A stretch of DNA of 64,000 bases from the NCBI RefSeq assembly GCF_901709675.1, contig NC_051092.1:14484991-14548990 (forward strand), written 5' to 3'. Position numbers and translations under genes: made by a program. Below are positions 42,097 to 61,180 of this stretch, piece after piece. How positions within the stretch are numbered: the first letter of the stretch is position 1; every line of letters begins with the position of its first letter. Source of the DNA: Syngnathus acus. Lineage: Eukaryota; Chordata; Actinopteri; Syngnathiformes; Syngnathidae. The notes below the pieces were generated by a model. It was not told the origin of the DNA and did no database searches. It saw only the letters and a list, made by a program, of their open reading frames with translations.

Positions 42097-43713
42097 TGCC
42101 TTGCGAAAGTATTCGGCCCCCTTGAACCTTTCAACATTTCGCGACATTTCAGGCTTCAAACATAAAGATATAAAAGTTTAATTTTTTGTCAAGAATCAAC
42201 AAGTGGGACACAATCGTGAAGTGGAACAAAATTTATTGGATAATTTAAACTTTTTTAACAAATAAAAAACTGAAAAGTGGGGCGTGCAATATTATTCGGC
42301 CCCCTTGCGCTAATACTTTGTAGCGCCACCTTTTGCTGCAATTACAGCTGCAAGTCGCTTGGGGTATGTCTCTATCAATTTTGCACATCGAGAGACTGGA
42401 ATTCTTGCCCATTCTTCCTTGCAAAACAGCTCGAGCTCAGTGAGGTTGGATGGAGAGCGTTTGTGAACAGCAGTCTTCAGCTCTTTCCACAGATTCTCGA
42501 TTGGATTCAGGTCTGGACTTTGACTTGGCCATTCTAACACCTGGATACGTCTATTTGTGAACCATTCCATTGTAGATTTGGCTTTAGGTTTTCGTTCATT
42601 GTCCTGTTGGAAGATAAATCTCCGTCCCAGTCTCAGGTCTTTTGCAGACTCCAACAGGTTTTCTTCCAGAATGGTCCTGTATTTGGCTCCATCCATCTTC
42701 CCATCAATTTTAGCCATCTTCCCTGTCCCTGCTGAAGAAAAGCAGGCCCAAACCATGATGCTGCCACCACCATGTTTGACAGTGGGGATGGTGTGTTCAG
42801 GGTGATGAGCTGTGTTGCTTTTACGCCAAACATATCGTTTTGCATTGTGGCCAAAAAGTTCGATTTGGGTTTCATCTGACCAGAGCACCTTCTTCCACAT
42901 GTTTGGTGTGTCTCCCAGGTGGCTTGTGGCAAATGAGACTTTTTATGGATATCTTTGAGAAATGGCTTTCTTCTTGCCACTCTTCCATAAAGGCCAGATT
43001 TGTGCAGTGCACGACTGATTGTTGTCCTATGGACAGACTCTCCCACCTCAGCTGTAGTTATCTGCAGTTCATCCAGAGTGATCATGGGCCTCTTGGCTGC
43101 ATCTCTGATCAGTCTTCTCCTTGTTTGAGATGAAAGTTTGGAGGGACGGCCGGGTCTTGGTAGATTTGCAGTGGTCTGATACTCCTTCCATTTCAATATA
43201 ATTGCTTGCACAGTGCTCCTTGAGATGTTTAAAGCTTGGGAAATCTTTTTGTATCCAAATCCGGCTTTAAACTTCTCCACAAGAGTATCTCGGACCTGCC
43301 TGGTGTGTTCCTTTGTCTTCATGGTTCTCTCTGCGCTTCAAACAGAACCCTGAGACTATCAAAGAGCAGGTGCATTTATACGGAGACTTGATTACACACA
43401 GGTGCATTCTATTTATCATCATCAGTCATTTAAGACAACATTGGATCATTCAAAGATCCTCACTGAACTTCTGGAGTGAGTTTGCTGCACTGAAAGTAAA
43501 GGGGCCGAATAATATTGCACGCCCCACTTTTCAGTTTTTTATTTGTTAAAAAAGTTTAAATTATCCAATAAATTTCGTTCCACTTCACGATTGTGTCCCA
43601 CTTGTTGTTGATTCTTGACAAAAAATAAAATTTTTATATCTTTATGTTTGAAGCCTGAAATGTGGCGAAATGTTGAAAGGTTCAAGGGGGCCGAATACTT
43701 TCGCAAGGCACTG
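42094..43713 (-). mobile_element. Tc1/mariner transposon (1620 bp), near-complete, with about 210-bp inverted terminal repeats
   Basis: Inverted repeats 42094-42304 and 43501-43713 are nearly identical, begin CAGTGCCTTGCGAAAGT, and each carries a related motif at outer and inner ends (TATTCGGCCCCCTT), the IR/DR arrangement of fish Tc1 elements. TA dinucleotides flank both ends. One transposase gene on the minus strand fills the middle. High arm identity suggests fairly recent insertion. Confidence 0.95.
42310..43322 (-). pseudogene. Tc1-family transposase, broken by one frameshift
   Basis: ATG at 43322. The first frame encodes the paired-like helix-turn-helix part (VEKFKAGFGYKKISQALNIS, then GRPSKL, an AT-hook-like GRPR-type element) and runs to about 42940. 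The catalytic part continues in another frame with WSDETQIELFG (first Asp), QQDN (second Asp) and PDLNPIENLWKELK (Glu), ending at the stop 42312-42310. The span is 1013 nt, not a multiple of three, and the break falls between the KKSHL and FATSHLGD segments. The usual DPKH after QQDN reads ERKP here. The copy should make no active enzyme. Confidence 0.9.
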
Positions 43714-43715
43714 TA

Positions 43716-48597
<4,882 letters not shown>

Positions 48598-48618
48598 GCA
48601 ATGCCATGCATTTCTTTA

Positions 48619-48680
48619 TCCATCCATCCATCCATCCATCCATCCATCCATCCATCCATCCATCCATCCATCCATCCATC
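48619..48680. repeat. (TCCA)n tail of the LINE
   Basis: 62 bases of TCCA/ATGG repeat. It is the 3' tail of the LINE copied in by retrotransposition, not an independent microsatellite. Confidence 0.9.
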
Positions 48681-48947
48681 TTCTTCCGCTTATCCGGAGT
48701 CGGGTCGCGGGGGCAGCAGCTTTAGGAGGGACTCCCAGACTTCCCTCTCCCCAGCCACTTCATCCAGCTCATCCCGGGGGATCCCAAGGCGTTCCCAGGC
48801 CAGCTGAGAGCCAAAGTCTCTCCAGCACGTCCTGGGTCATCCCCGGGGTCTCCTACCGGTGGGACATGCCTGGAACACCTCCCCAGGGAGGCGTCCAGGA
48901 GGCATCCTGATGAGATGCCTGAGCCACCTCATCTGGCTCCTCTCAAC
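48619..48947 (-). mobile_element. 5'-truncated LINE (Rex3/RTE-like 3' end) with perfect 21-bp target duplication
   Basis: On the minus strand the element encodes the C-terminus of a LINE polyprotein ([18 protein letters not shown], then [16 protein letters not shown] and a stop at 48692-48690), followed by a short 3' UTR and an (ATGG)n tail at 48680-48619. Identical 21-bp sequences beginning GCAATGCCATG flank it at 48598-48618 and 48948-48968. 5' truncation, tetranucleotide tail and long duplication are the marks of target-primed reverse transcription. Rex3 assignment rests on the GATG-type tail and is tentative. Confidence 0.9.
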
Positions 48948-48968
48948 GCAATGCCATGCATTTCTTTA

Positions 48969-51900
48969 CCCCAAAGAAAATCCGGAAATCTCTTTCTGGT
49001 TTATAATGAAAATGTTGCCGTCACAAGGTGATCATATTTAACAAAATCTAACAATATAACGCATACTAAAATTTCAAAACATTTTTTTAACATAGTAAAA
49101 AAAAAGCACTTTTGAAAATATTAAACTCAATTTAAATCTTGGGTTTATAAAACAAATAGTAAACATTTCCTTCATTTCTGTCTGGTTTTTGTCTTAAATT
49201 GATAATAAAGGTGAGTTGTTAAAGAATTTTAATTCATTTTACTTTATTTCTTAGTGACCTGTATGTTTTTGTTTTGCACTCGACAAATCGTCCATTAAAA
49301 AAAAACTAAATCTAATACTAAAACTGTTTTGGAAAAAAATAAGGAAATCCAAAATGTATTGCGTTGTAGTAACTTTTTTTTTGCTGTACTAATAAGAGTG
49401 GAAATAAATTACATTGAACGAAGCCACAGTGTAGTGCCCTCTACTTGTCTCAATTGAAAGCAAAAAACCCCGCAACCATGCCATTACCTTGCCCACAAGC
49501 CTAAAAAGTGTAATTTTGCGGCTTTCCAAGTGTTCAGCTTGGCTAGGATGACTGCTCGACTGGTCGCCGGCTCCTCCGCCGTTCTGTCTTGTCGGGTTTT
49601 TTTTTTCCCCCGCAATGAAAGAATGTTATTGAGTACTTGCGGTACCGAGCATTTGTGAATTTGCTTGATTGTGGCCTCGGCGGATCAGAGAACCACCACC
49701 TTGCGTCATTGCCCTTCCATTTCGTTTGTCCGAGCGTGCGCCGGTGCTAAAAAAATAAATAAATAAAGCACACGTTTTTGTTTTGGTTCAGGGCCACACC
49801 TGCATAAACACAGGCAGATGACAACCATTTTTAAAATACAATGGGCCACTGTCACTGTGAAGGGTAAAAGGGAATGAGATACTACTTCAATTCCACTTTT
49901 TTTTTGTCTGTGCCGCTCGCCACATGGGAAAAGCTGGCAAAACACCGACTGAGCAGCACTCGATGTCACGACGCTACGTGAGGCGCGCGGTGCCTTCTAT
50001 TCTTTCCGCCCCCTTTGAGAATCGGCAACACGTCTGTTCAAATACCGGGTAGTGCGAGACAACAACAATCTACTGCACAAAGAAGATGCGATATTGACCG
50101 CTGTCCTCTCGCTGCTCCGTTGGCGGCACAGAGGACGAACAAATAGACAAGGCAGGCAAACAACTGCGTTGGTTTGCTTTCTGAGCCAAGTAAACAAACG
50201 CTCGCCTCCCCTCTGTTTGAGAAAAAAAAAAAAAAAGACCCAAAAACTGCGACGCACATTGGGAAGGTGACAAATAAGACGCAGACTGCGCTCGCAGCTG
50301 GGAGTAATTTCAAACGGAATTTCTCCACGGATGCTCTCGGGAATGTGCATCATTACCCTTTGTCCTCTGAGTAAACCGCCGAGGAAAGCTCCGAGTCATC
50401 TGCAGTAGTTCGCATTCAGAAGAAGCTTTTTGTTTTTGTACAGGTCCTGCCTGGCATCTTTCCAAAAAAAAGTTATCTTGCTACAGTTACCAAAAGCTCT
50501 TTCATAACACCGACATCCATTAAAAAATTACAACACAATAAAGGCAGATCAAAATAAATAAACACAGCATTCGGGATGCGTTTCAAAATGAATCAATAAA
50601 GCAAACAAACTGAAAAAAGAATGCGTCACAAGTTGTAAAATTTGAACTTGACTTGCTTTTGATTGGCTGATGTTTCTCATTTGAATATCCGGTTAGAATG
50701 CTTGAAATCGGAAAAGAATCCTTAATGATCAAAAAGCAGTTCTGAATCCGTCAAGTGTTATTTTTTAAATGCCAACTATCTGGAGGTATTTCTTTGAAGG
50801 AGGAATTCGATCGTCGTCTCCAATCCAGGCTGACAAGTTGAAACGACGCAATTTTAGGCCCAACTGCACCTGCAGTGGGGGGGGGGAGTCTGGGGGAGGA
50901 AGCCAGCAATTTGTCTCGTTCCGCCACTGAAACAAGTTCATTCGGTCTGCACGCTGCCGACGGAGGTCAAAGGGACATGCAGCAGCCGACTTCAGCAAAA
51001 AAAAAAAAAATCACTTCTTCAATTCCTACCAGTCATTTTGAGCACGATAATAATTTGCAGTATATGCTGACGTTGCAAATATTTTAGATCGTAACGTAAT
51101 CAGCAAAGAGGCGATGGGTACAAGTTTATTCTTTCTCCGGGCTTCTCTCTGATTACTTTTCAGTTCCTTCGGTGGGCAATGTCCGTGCTGACGTGATCCC
51201 CCGGCGACCAACCTAGTTTGCACTCATCACCCCTTCCGCTCCCCCACCCTCACACACTCCTCGACACATTCAGGTGCTGAAAGCCACCCATGAGAACCTC
51301 TTCCATCCAGAGGTCTTTGGCTCTTATCACAGAGACGGACGGCTGCAAAAGTCCGACCTGATGAAAATTTCCAACCGCTTGTCGTCTTTCGGGTCATGTA
51401 ACTTAGCAATAGCTTTTCAAACAACATTCAAGTTCTTGGTAGTCGCGCGGCCTTCGGCTTTGGAATGAATTTTAAAAATAGCGCTGGGAAAAAAAAATGG
51501 CCACGCCTGACTGAGTGACAATAGACGGGCAGCTGTAGCTCCCAGCCAAAAGTACCGACTGCTCAAAAATGGCTTATGGCAATGTCATCACTTTGACACA
51601 CACACACACGTACACACACAATGTGTGCATTGCACTCGGAGCATACAAAGGAATCCTGTTTGACACTTCCCACCCCCCCTTTGGTATCCATGGAAGCACA
51701 AATCAGGTCACAACATGAGGCCGGGCACATCATCAGCGTTACTTTTAGCTGTCTGTAAAGGCCAATTGAGTTTCACGTTGGAGACGCCCGGCCGTCCGTT
51801 TTCCACAAGAGATGAACTCCACTGGTTTTGGCTAAAAGACGGCGGATTTTAATAATATTGGATATTTCATTATAGCTTGTTTTTATTTGGTTTTGACTTT

Positions 51901-54719
51901 AGTGTTAAAATTCAGGTCATTAGTTTTTTCATTCAAGCAAGTTTTTACTGGTTTTTTTAAACTTTTTGTCTTATGTATTTTTTATTATTTTTAGTATTAG
52001 TTTTAGGGCGTTTTTATTTTGGATTTTTTAAATTATTTTTAGTATTAGTTTAGTATTAGTATTCGATTTTTTAGGGCGCAAGATAAAAAGAGTCACCAAG
52101 TATTTTATAATAACATAAAACTTTAATTCTCCCCAAAAAATTAATTTCAATCGTATTTAAATGTGATGCTCAATTGAAAATCACAAGGTACTTGTTAACT
52201 GACCAAATTCACACAAGCGGCATAAACAACTTCCACATGTCTTCGTTTTGAGCCCAGTCGAGTACCGCGATGCGTGACAAGATAAAGGGAAGACGACTTT
52301 CAATGCTGGCCGAGGATGCAAGCATGCATGCATCTTTCGCTTTTCGTCTGTCTAGATTGGACATGCCGCAACTTCTGTGATGATTGAGAGCCTTTGAATT
52401 TACTCTGCTTCTTTTCCACTATGCAATTGAGATGGTTACGCTACTCAGGCTAGCTTGCTCAACTCTACTGGGGAACTTTATTTTTTGTACAGCAAGTCAT
52501 TGCCCCCCAATGACGACGTTTCTTCTGGAGGCACATGTGCTTCGCTCATTTGAAGAAAATGTTTCCGGAGCATTTGAATGGCTCGCCATGAAACGCGGGA
52601 CAGATATTCCAGCTTTCTGGCAATTTTATTCTTTTGAACTGACAGAAGGCCGGTCAGTGATTTAAAAGGGCCGACAAAGCAAGCACATTTTTTTGTGTTC
52701 TGAGGCCTTCAAAACAGGACACCTTTGCCATTTTACATCGCCTGACCTTCCTTATTTTATTTATTATTTTTTTAATGACTTTTCCTTTGGTAATATTTTA
52801 ATAAGTAAACAATTCCTCTATTTTGAAAGGGAATTTAAAATAGCCAAGCAAGACAAAATCATGACTCCAGGCCACAGAATCAATATACGCCCCGGCGAGA
52901 TTGGATTGAGCAGTCGTCGTGGCGACTTCCACGTGATTGCGTTGTCCTCCTTGTTTTCATTTCACATTCAGAGCCAAAACAAACGCTCATAAATAGACCT
53001 GATGCCGTTTGTAATCGCGCTCACCTGACAGCGTGGAGGTGAGCGCAATCTGCATGGAAATTCCGTCTAAATCGCGATGTCTGCTGCTCAGCTCAAATGT
53101 TGGCCGGGCCTTCGCGCTCAACAAATACCTCAAATGCAGAAAAGCGAAAAATGGTGGCAACTGCTGTCTCGCGGCAATCTTTCCAAAAAGCGACGAGAAG
53201 CTGAAGATAGGCCCGGGCAAATACTTTTGGACAGCCATTGAGAGTATGCGGAGAAGACGTAAATGAGCTCGGTCAGGAAGCTCCAATCAGATGTCGGCGG
53301 CCCGCTTTGTTGGCGGCGAGCAGGTGGCGGGTTGAGTCTCATCCCGTCATTTCCACTCACCGTTATCCTCTCTTTGGCCATGCCTGTCGTCCCGGATTCT
53401 TTCAACATTTTCCATTGTGTGCTGGCCAAAAAGCGCAAAGCCTGCTCCCTGTCACTTATTAACGCGCCCAGATCCTTTTGTGATGGAGGATATCTGAAAA
53501 AACATGGACAGTTTGAAGAATTAAGCGGAACCATCTTTTGGAGTGAATTCTTGCTGGAATGTAAAACAGGTGCTCGGAACTTCCAATTGATTCTGGTTCT
53601 TCCCTGGCAATTCTTTTTGACACCCAATTTCTCTTGTGGCTAACGGACTTCACATTTGCAGCGCGGCCGATACTTAAGACGCAATCGATGCGGTCCAAAC
53701 AGAGAAAAAGACTCTTGGCTGCTTCTGCCGACCGACACCTTGCTGCAACATCTGGCGCTCATTTTACCGTCCTAATGCTAGCTTTGCGTTCAAAGAGTCT
53801 CGTCATATTTTTTTTCTTTTTTTTTAAATTAAAGCCACCCCGAAGTCTGCAAAAGCGAAATGTGCTTTGGCTACAATCCTCGTGTTGCTTACGTGACCTC
53901 TGGCACCCATTGTAAATCTTTATTTCTTTAATCTCCGCGTCAATCGTAGCCACCGACTTGGGCGACTGGCTAAATGGTTCTCGGTTCGATTCCAAGTTTT
54001 GTTTTGCTCCCGGCCTCCCACATATTACTGATGAATGAATGAACTCTATTTATTTTCGAACAATTTCTAGAAAAAAAGAAAAATTTAAAGAAAAGTAATT
54101 TACATCAGAAAGTAAGAAAAGAAGAAATTAAAATATAATAATAAAATAACAACAATTACTTAGGTCGCCTTGACACACCACAAAATAATCACTCCCGATA
54201 ATCTTTTTAGAGATTTCTAAAATAACCTGAGAAAAAATTACAAATGTAGCCAGTATTTGGCTGCCTCAATTTCGTGGCGCTTGATCAAAAAGGACAACAC
54301 ACACATTCAACAGGCACACACACACACACATACAGCAAATTGCTTGTGTGGTTGTCCACAATGCCCTGCCTCCATTCTCAGCCACCTGCAAAACAAAAGT
54401 GAGCTGGAAATTTCACTACAAATTACCCCGTGTCTGCCAAATCCCCCTCGGGAGCCGAGGAAATCAAAACCCTGGATCTCCCTGCAACTTTAGCACCGCC
54501 CCCCCAAGCAACCCACCCACCCGCTTGGGGCCACAGAAAATGTCTTCATTGGGTCTCGTTTAACACCAATACTGATTCAGTACTTGAGTCCAAAAGTCAC
54601 CAAGATTAAAAAATGTGACCTGTATAAAAAAAAATTTATATGTGTTTATAAATATTTGTTTTGAGCCTTATGAGAAGGGCAGTAAAAATAAACAAGCAGT
54701 GTCATTTGGGCCTCAAACA
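48969..54719. other. Intergenic sequence
   Basis: No gene recognised. Includes A/T low-complexity runs (51890-52080), a short CA repeat (51597-51622 region) and unique sequence. The longest open frame (53130-53627, minus) has no recognisable domain and overlaps other frames. Confidence 0.5.
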
Positions 54720-54721
54720 TA

Positions 54722-55503
54722 CCGTTTTTTCCATGTATAATGCGCCCCCATGTATAATACGCACCCTAAAAATGGCATGTCGATGCTGGAAAAAAGCCTG
54801 TACCCATGTATAATACGCACCCAAATTCTGACTCCTACTTAAGTCCGTAAACGTAAAATTATTTCAGAAAAAAGATCATCTTTGGGAACAACCGGATGTT
54901 ATTCTGCCGGTCAGTATCACTGCGCATGCGCTAGCAAACTCGATAGCGGAGAAATGTTTCGGTTTGTGTAGGGCACATTGTGACAGCAAACGAGCAGGTG
55001 ATCGAGCAAGCGTCTGATACGAGAGCATTGTGTTCGTATGGAGCGTGTTTGAAGTGAACAGCAGAGAGGAAAGGAACAAGGCAAAGTGTTGTGAAATAAA
55101 ATATTACCTGTAATACGCATTTAGGTTTAGAACTGAACTCTCGCTCTTTATATAGTTGACGTGTCTTGCGCATCCGTTCTGCGCATACTGTCATGGCGGC
55201 CTCCGTATGATATCCGGTCTGCGATGGAGATTAAAAAACAAACAATATTTGACAATAACACACCATCAAGAATTGCACCATCGCATCAAACGATGTGTCG
55301 TCAATTATGAACTTTATTGACTGTGTTGGGCAGGATGGCTGAATCCGATGCGCGATTGACAACAAACAAGAAGAAAGGTGATTTCAAGTTTTATTTCGAG
55401 GGAGATTTTCTTCAAAAATTGTTGTACCCATGTATAATACGCACCCAAGATTTTAGGACAATAAATTAGTTAAATTTTGCGCATTATACATGAAAAAAAA
55501 CTG
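54722..55503. mobile_element. TA-targeting non-autonomous DNA transposon (782 bp)
   Basis: Left end CCGTTTTTTCCATGTATAA and right end inverted (TTATACATGAAAAAAAACTG) pair over about 25 bp with few mismatches and are flanked by TA. The motif CCCATGTATAATACGCACCC recurs near 54735, 54804 and 55428. No transposase is encoded. The outer bases (TA, CCGT, T-run) resemble those of the element at 33225. Confidence 0.8.
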
Positions 55504-55505
55504 TA

Positions 55506-58500
55506 CTTTTTGGAATTATGGCCAAAATGTTCAACGTTAATTTCAGCGGGCACACATTTTTTTGTGTTTGACGGATTTTGTTACAGTATAAACAAAATAT
55601 AAAACATATCAATATAATATATAAAATATATAAAAGCCCAACGCTGATGTAAATGTGAACATCTTCAAGGCCTAATCCAGACAGCGCAGATGCAAGTCCT
55701 GAAAGAGCAGTTTCCTCATCGTACTTGTTACGGGGGCGCCGGGTCAACGTGACACCGTGAAACTGAGCACGCATTCCTGCAAAGAAAGCAAGAAAACTGA
55801 GACCTGTTTGGCTTCAGGGGGGGAATCAAAGGGGAAGCGCATAGTTGAGCAGTGAATAATGAGCCCAGCTGCAGCCACCTGCTCCGAAGGGGCGCACTGC
55901 CTCCTGGCGGCAAAGCAGCCAGGCGTAGCATATAGCGTAGCGTAGCATATAGCCTAGCATAGCGCCGTGTAGACGTGCCACAGAGATGAGTGTCGAAAGC
56001 TGCTCGGAAAAAGGATTAGGGCCGTTGACGTGCACCAAGTGGCCCTTGCCAGCTGCTCGGCGGCGCAAACGTCTTCAAGCTGCGCCGGTTTCGGGCCCGT
56101 CATGAATCTTTTCACTCCTCCGCCCCGTCAGCGTGGAGGCCGCCTCTTCCTGGGAAAGCCCCCCCCTTGCCCACCTTCACATTTGGAAAAGATTTCTCCC
56201 GTTGGGGGTGGAGAAGAGGAATGCACGATGAATCTAAATACAGTCGTGCCTTGAGACTAGAGTTGAAGTTGTTTGAAGAGAGTGCTCTTGAGTCAAAACA
56301 CTTATACGTGTACAATTGTGCACTTAATAAAATCATTCAACGGAATGTATCAAATTCAGCCGTTTGTGCCGCCATTTTGACTTCACTTCAATGAGCATTG
56401 TGTTCCTCCTTCCAAAGAATAGTTTCACGTGAAATTTTCCGTTAGCATGTCAATTGGATTTTTACATTGCTGTTAGCATTAGCGCTAAAACGAACTTAAA
56501 TACACAATGTGTGTTTTTCATGTTTAGTTTTACAATCAACTCCAAAGTTGGAGGTGTGATCCCAGAGGTCTGCTGCAGCCACATCAGAGCTTCAAATGTG
56601 GGAGCAGGGTGAAGGTCATGGACCAGTAAAAAGGCAAAGTAGCACAGAAGCAATTGGGCCAACCATAATGAAGATGAATGTGCTCACATTTGACAACATT
56701 AGACCAGAACGTCACAGCTGATATAACAACTCTGACTTTGGATCGACTCTGTTGGATTTCAATTTATTTTTGTGGTTTGTAGCAGTGTGGAAACAGCTGT
56801 TCGGATGATGTAATACGCCACTCGATTGGCTTGTGTGCTGTGCCCGAATAAATGTAAACAATAACACTCTTATTTATCAGTGACACTCTGAACTTGAGTG
56901 TGCTTTCACTTACAGTGTCTAGTTTGGCAATAACTGAAAATAATTGACCTCACTAATTTAATTCCAAAACGAGATCCAAACAGGTGCCTTTGCTTATACT
57001 GCCACCTCTTGGTGGAACGTTGTTACTGCATTTTTGTTTTATGGTCAAGGCACGACAGTATTTTTTAGTTACTTTACTTAATTATAAATTTGTCATTTAT
57101 GTGCCAATTTAGAATGTTAGAATTAACAAAAGTATTTAATCCGGCCTACCACAAAATTAAAAAATTGCCCAAATGGCGCCGATATGAAAAGGTTGCTGCG
57201 TCCCTGCAGCAATTGGTGTGATTGTGTTAAACAGACACTAGATGTCTGTCTACACGCAAAAAATAATCGTAATAATGATAATTGTAACAGTAGAAATAGC
57301 TTTCTGAAAAAAACAATCGGATTATTAGTTGTCAACATCCCTGTCACTCAAAAGCGAGGGTTATGATTTTTGTGACCTCGCTTGACTCTTCCCTTGATTG
57401 TTTTTCTCCTGGCTTTCTCTTTTTTTCAGAAGACAAAAAAAGCGGTAATGAAGACAATTTGTCAGGCCCGATTGCGCAGGCTGCTTGCATAACGCCGTGA
57501 CTTTTCACTCAAAGAGGAACTCAAGCGGAAGGCGACCGTTAAATCTTCACCCCGCTCGGTTTTTGTAAAAGCCTCTCGGCGACGCTGACTGGCTTTTTCC
57601 AATCTTGCTCACGCAGAATGTTCAATGGGAACCCGTGGCAAATATTTACAAGTATTATCCTAAGAGGTCTGGAAGTCAAAATGTGAGACAGACTTTGTTT
57701 AGGTTTCTTGGTGTTCTTAATCTACGCACAGGCCAAAGTACACTGGAGGTGGACAAGTTCTTCTTGGAAGACTTCCCGCTTGTTCCCAGTGGAGCGACTT
57801 ATAAAAGACTGCCTGCTTTTGAATGATTGCTTTCTCCTAAAATGGACACTGAATCAGCCTTGTTGTTCTCGGTCGTGATTCACACACATTTGTCATTGTG
57901 TGAAATTTGTGTCTCAAAACAACACATCCTTAGAAATGGATGCAAATCATTTCCATTGCATTTTGTTCGATTTGCTCAATTGTCATTTTCTGAAAATTGT
58001 CATTTTCAGGCTGATTGTGCTACAATGGCTCAAAAATTAATTTTGAACATGTAACACAATTTGGCATTTTATTTTCCTTGCCAGTGTGTGAACACACAGG
58101 CAGCTAGGATTTACACACAGCGTTGACACAATATATTGTGTTTAATATTAAAGGAAGCGTGGGTGGGAACCAAGAGCGCTGCACTTTGCCGGCGTCCAAA
58201 AGAGAGAAAAGGAGAAGGTCACAGGTGTTTTATGGTCCGCCTCCCCCGGCGCCGCCACAAAAGCTTGGGCCTGACGTCTGGCCAAGAATGGGCGGGGCCA
58301 CGCGCTCCATCAATCGGCGCTTACAAAAGACACCCGGATCACCCGCTGAAGTTTACAAGTCGCCGCTCTGTATTTCAGATGTTTTTTTTGTATTTTTGCG
58401 GCCCCCTTTTTAAAATTGGGACACACGTTTTGTCGTTGGTGTGCGTTTTGACTTCCTACACGGTCTGTGTACACGTGGCGCATGGACACATCAGCAAAAA

Positions 58501-61120
58501 CAAATATGCCCCCATGGAAACTCAATGCAGCTCTGTTTGACCTTTGTGTGTATTTTATCATATCAGCTCTTAAAGCAATAGTGCATGTTTTTTTTGTTTT
58601 TTGTCAACAACGCAACGTCTTATCGTAGCTTTACGGCGGTGAACAATGCTAGCATTAGCACTGATAGGAGCACATGTGATAAACTCATCAAATTTCCTGC
58701 ATGTCTTTTGTCGGCCACCAAAAAGAAATCAAATGCAATAGTCTCGCTCCCGTGATATGTTTATGGTCCAAATAGTGCCTGCCGCAATCCGTGCATCCTG
58801 TTTGCACATTCGACTTGCATCTGTTTTGACATCGACGCCAGATGTGATGTTATGTCAGCGTTGTTGCAAGTCCAACCAAAAGCTCTGATGCGCCGTGCGT
58901 GTGATTGGCCCATTTTAAAGGCAGACAATACTAACTTCTTCCAGCAATCCAGGTTGATATGTCAACAATCAGTGTTGTGTTTTGGATCAAGCGAGCTTCC
59001 CGACAGCCAATGTTGCGGAAGCCGACAGTTGCCACGTAAAATTGGACCAGTTGCTCGCATTTACGGGAGCTCCTCTCTTCCCGCCCGCCGTGGGGAACCC
59101 AATCAGCTTTTACTCCGGGAACGTTTTGCCATCTATTGCGCAAGTGGAGTTGTGACAAAATGGCTTCCCTGCAACCCCCCCCCCCCCTTTATATAAATAC
59201 ATGTCGACATTATAAGACACCTCTCATATGCTCAAGCATGGCCTTGTCAAAAAATTTTTTTTTGTCAGTCTTAAGTGCCGTGTGAAGTCACGTTGTGTTT
59301 TGCCGGGAAGCTTCCCTTGAGAAAGAGCCGACCGATTGGGCTCGCCGCAGTCGCCGTGGGATTCATTCCACCAACCCAGCCCCCCCCTCTTGTGTTCCTC
59401 TACTTGGAATAAATCATTTTCATTTGATCAGAAACCTCCTTGCTACCAGTCCAATTTAGGTTTCAGAGAAGCACGGCGGTGCCTTTCACGTGTCTATTTC
59501 GGGTGGCCCCTTTTGCTAATTTTGGAAAACCGGACAACCTGACCTCAGCCAGTGTTGTTGACATCCACCTCTGCCTGGCCGATTGCTAAGGTGACTCGTC
59601 ATCAGGCCACATCGTGCTAACAGATGCACATTTAGAAGAAAATCTCTCTGTCTGACATTGTCACTCTATCAAAACGAAGCATCATCGTTTTTTCTGAAGC
59701 CAGAATTCCTTTCTGGATCTTAGATTGTGGCTTGACGAGTGATAGTAAAAGTTGTTTTGCATACTTCCCGCTCGACAAGTTTATAAATAACACGGGTCTC
59801 CCCTGTGGTGTCATCCTGACTCAGAGGGGGCTTCTCGGGCGGTTGCTTGGGAAGAAGGCTAAAATCGACAATAAAAACAACTTTTCAAGTGGCGCCCAAA
59901 CCCAACACGTTCTTGTCATTTTCGATTGGAGTCAACCTCGGGGCACTCGCTTTCTGGTACCTGGTACTAGCCCGGTTGCTTACAGAGCAAAAATTGTCCA
60001 CCATTCACCGAAAAGTGGCATTGTGAAGAAGCTGGCAATGAAGTTGTGAAGATTTGCGACCTCCCACCCCTCCCCTCACTACTTCCCACCTTCCTCTTGA
60101 CATTTTGGTTACCGTGGTGAGCAAGCCCCCCCCCCCCCCCTTGTGTGTTGGGTCCATTGTGCTCTGCTGCGGGGAATGCTCACCTTGCACCCCTCCAAAC
60201 CTGCCTGAGAGTTTTTCTCAGGGCCGGAGTGAGCAGGATTGGAATAAAAATCCTAAACATGTTTACGGTGAACGTACCATGTCCTTGCCTTCCTTTTTGT
60301 GGATTAGCTTCCTGTATTGCACAGTGAGCATGCCCAAGCTGTGCCTTGTGTAAATGTGTGCTTGCCATGTAATTCAACACTCACACACACTTTGGCATAT
60401 ATAGACACACACATGTCGAGTGGCGGACATGTCTCACTGGCGCTCTTAAACCTTGGGATGCCCTTGTTTCATAACTCTCAGTCATTGCTGAATCACTTTA
60501 TGAAATGCTGTCACTCGGCTGATTTTTCTTTTTTTAAATGAAGAGCAAAATTTATGACATTTGTTTCATAAAAAAAAAAAGATTTTCATGAATGAGTTTT
60601 TTTCTGCATAACCAAAATAGGATTTATTTTCTTCTTCTTTTTTTTTATTATTATTATTTATTATTTTTTATTATTTTTTTAACCGCTTCACAAATAAGAT
60701 TGCAAATTATGAGCACGCTCCAAAAAATGTCATATGATGTCACGACTTAGCAGCTGCTACACCCTCGGATGGACCTAAAATAGACGCAGGCCGTAAGAAA
60801 GTGTGCATATCATGACAAGATGCAACACGCTGTCACACCACGCTCGTGTTTCTAGCAATCACGTCATTGGCAAAGAGCGTGACGGAGCGTGAGGTCACCC
60901 GTCCAATGCCACCCCAGTCGGTTGCCCACCCAGCAATTTTATATGTCATCTGTCATCAAGCCTATTTTGACAAAGACATGGGTTCTTAAATGTAGAAGCT
61001 AAAAGTATAAAGTCAAGATACTGAAGTGAAGTCAAGCTGAAAAATTACTTCAAGTACAGCGACAAGTGTTTATGCTTCTTTTTGTTATTTTGAGTTGGGT
61101 GACTGAATCCTACAAAGGCG
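55506..61120. other. Intergenic sequence upstream of the C11orf96-like gene
   Basis: No gene recognised. Has short homopolymers (C runs near 59175 and 60127), a CACTCACACACAC-type run near 60380 and T/A-rich simple sequence at 60630-60680. Confidence 0.5.
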
Positions 61121-61180
61121 GAACCAAGACCGGATAAGGACGTAGGGGGAGTGGGTTGGACCAGACCAATATGGAGTGAG

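Noticed and set aside
53130-53627. 165-codon minus-strand open frame
   Set aside because: No domain, no composition like the real genes here, and several overlapping frames on the other strand are of similar length.
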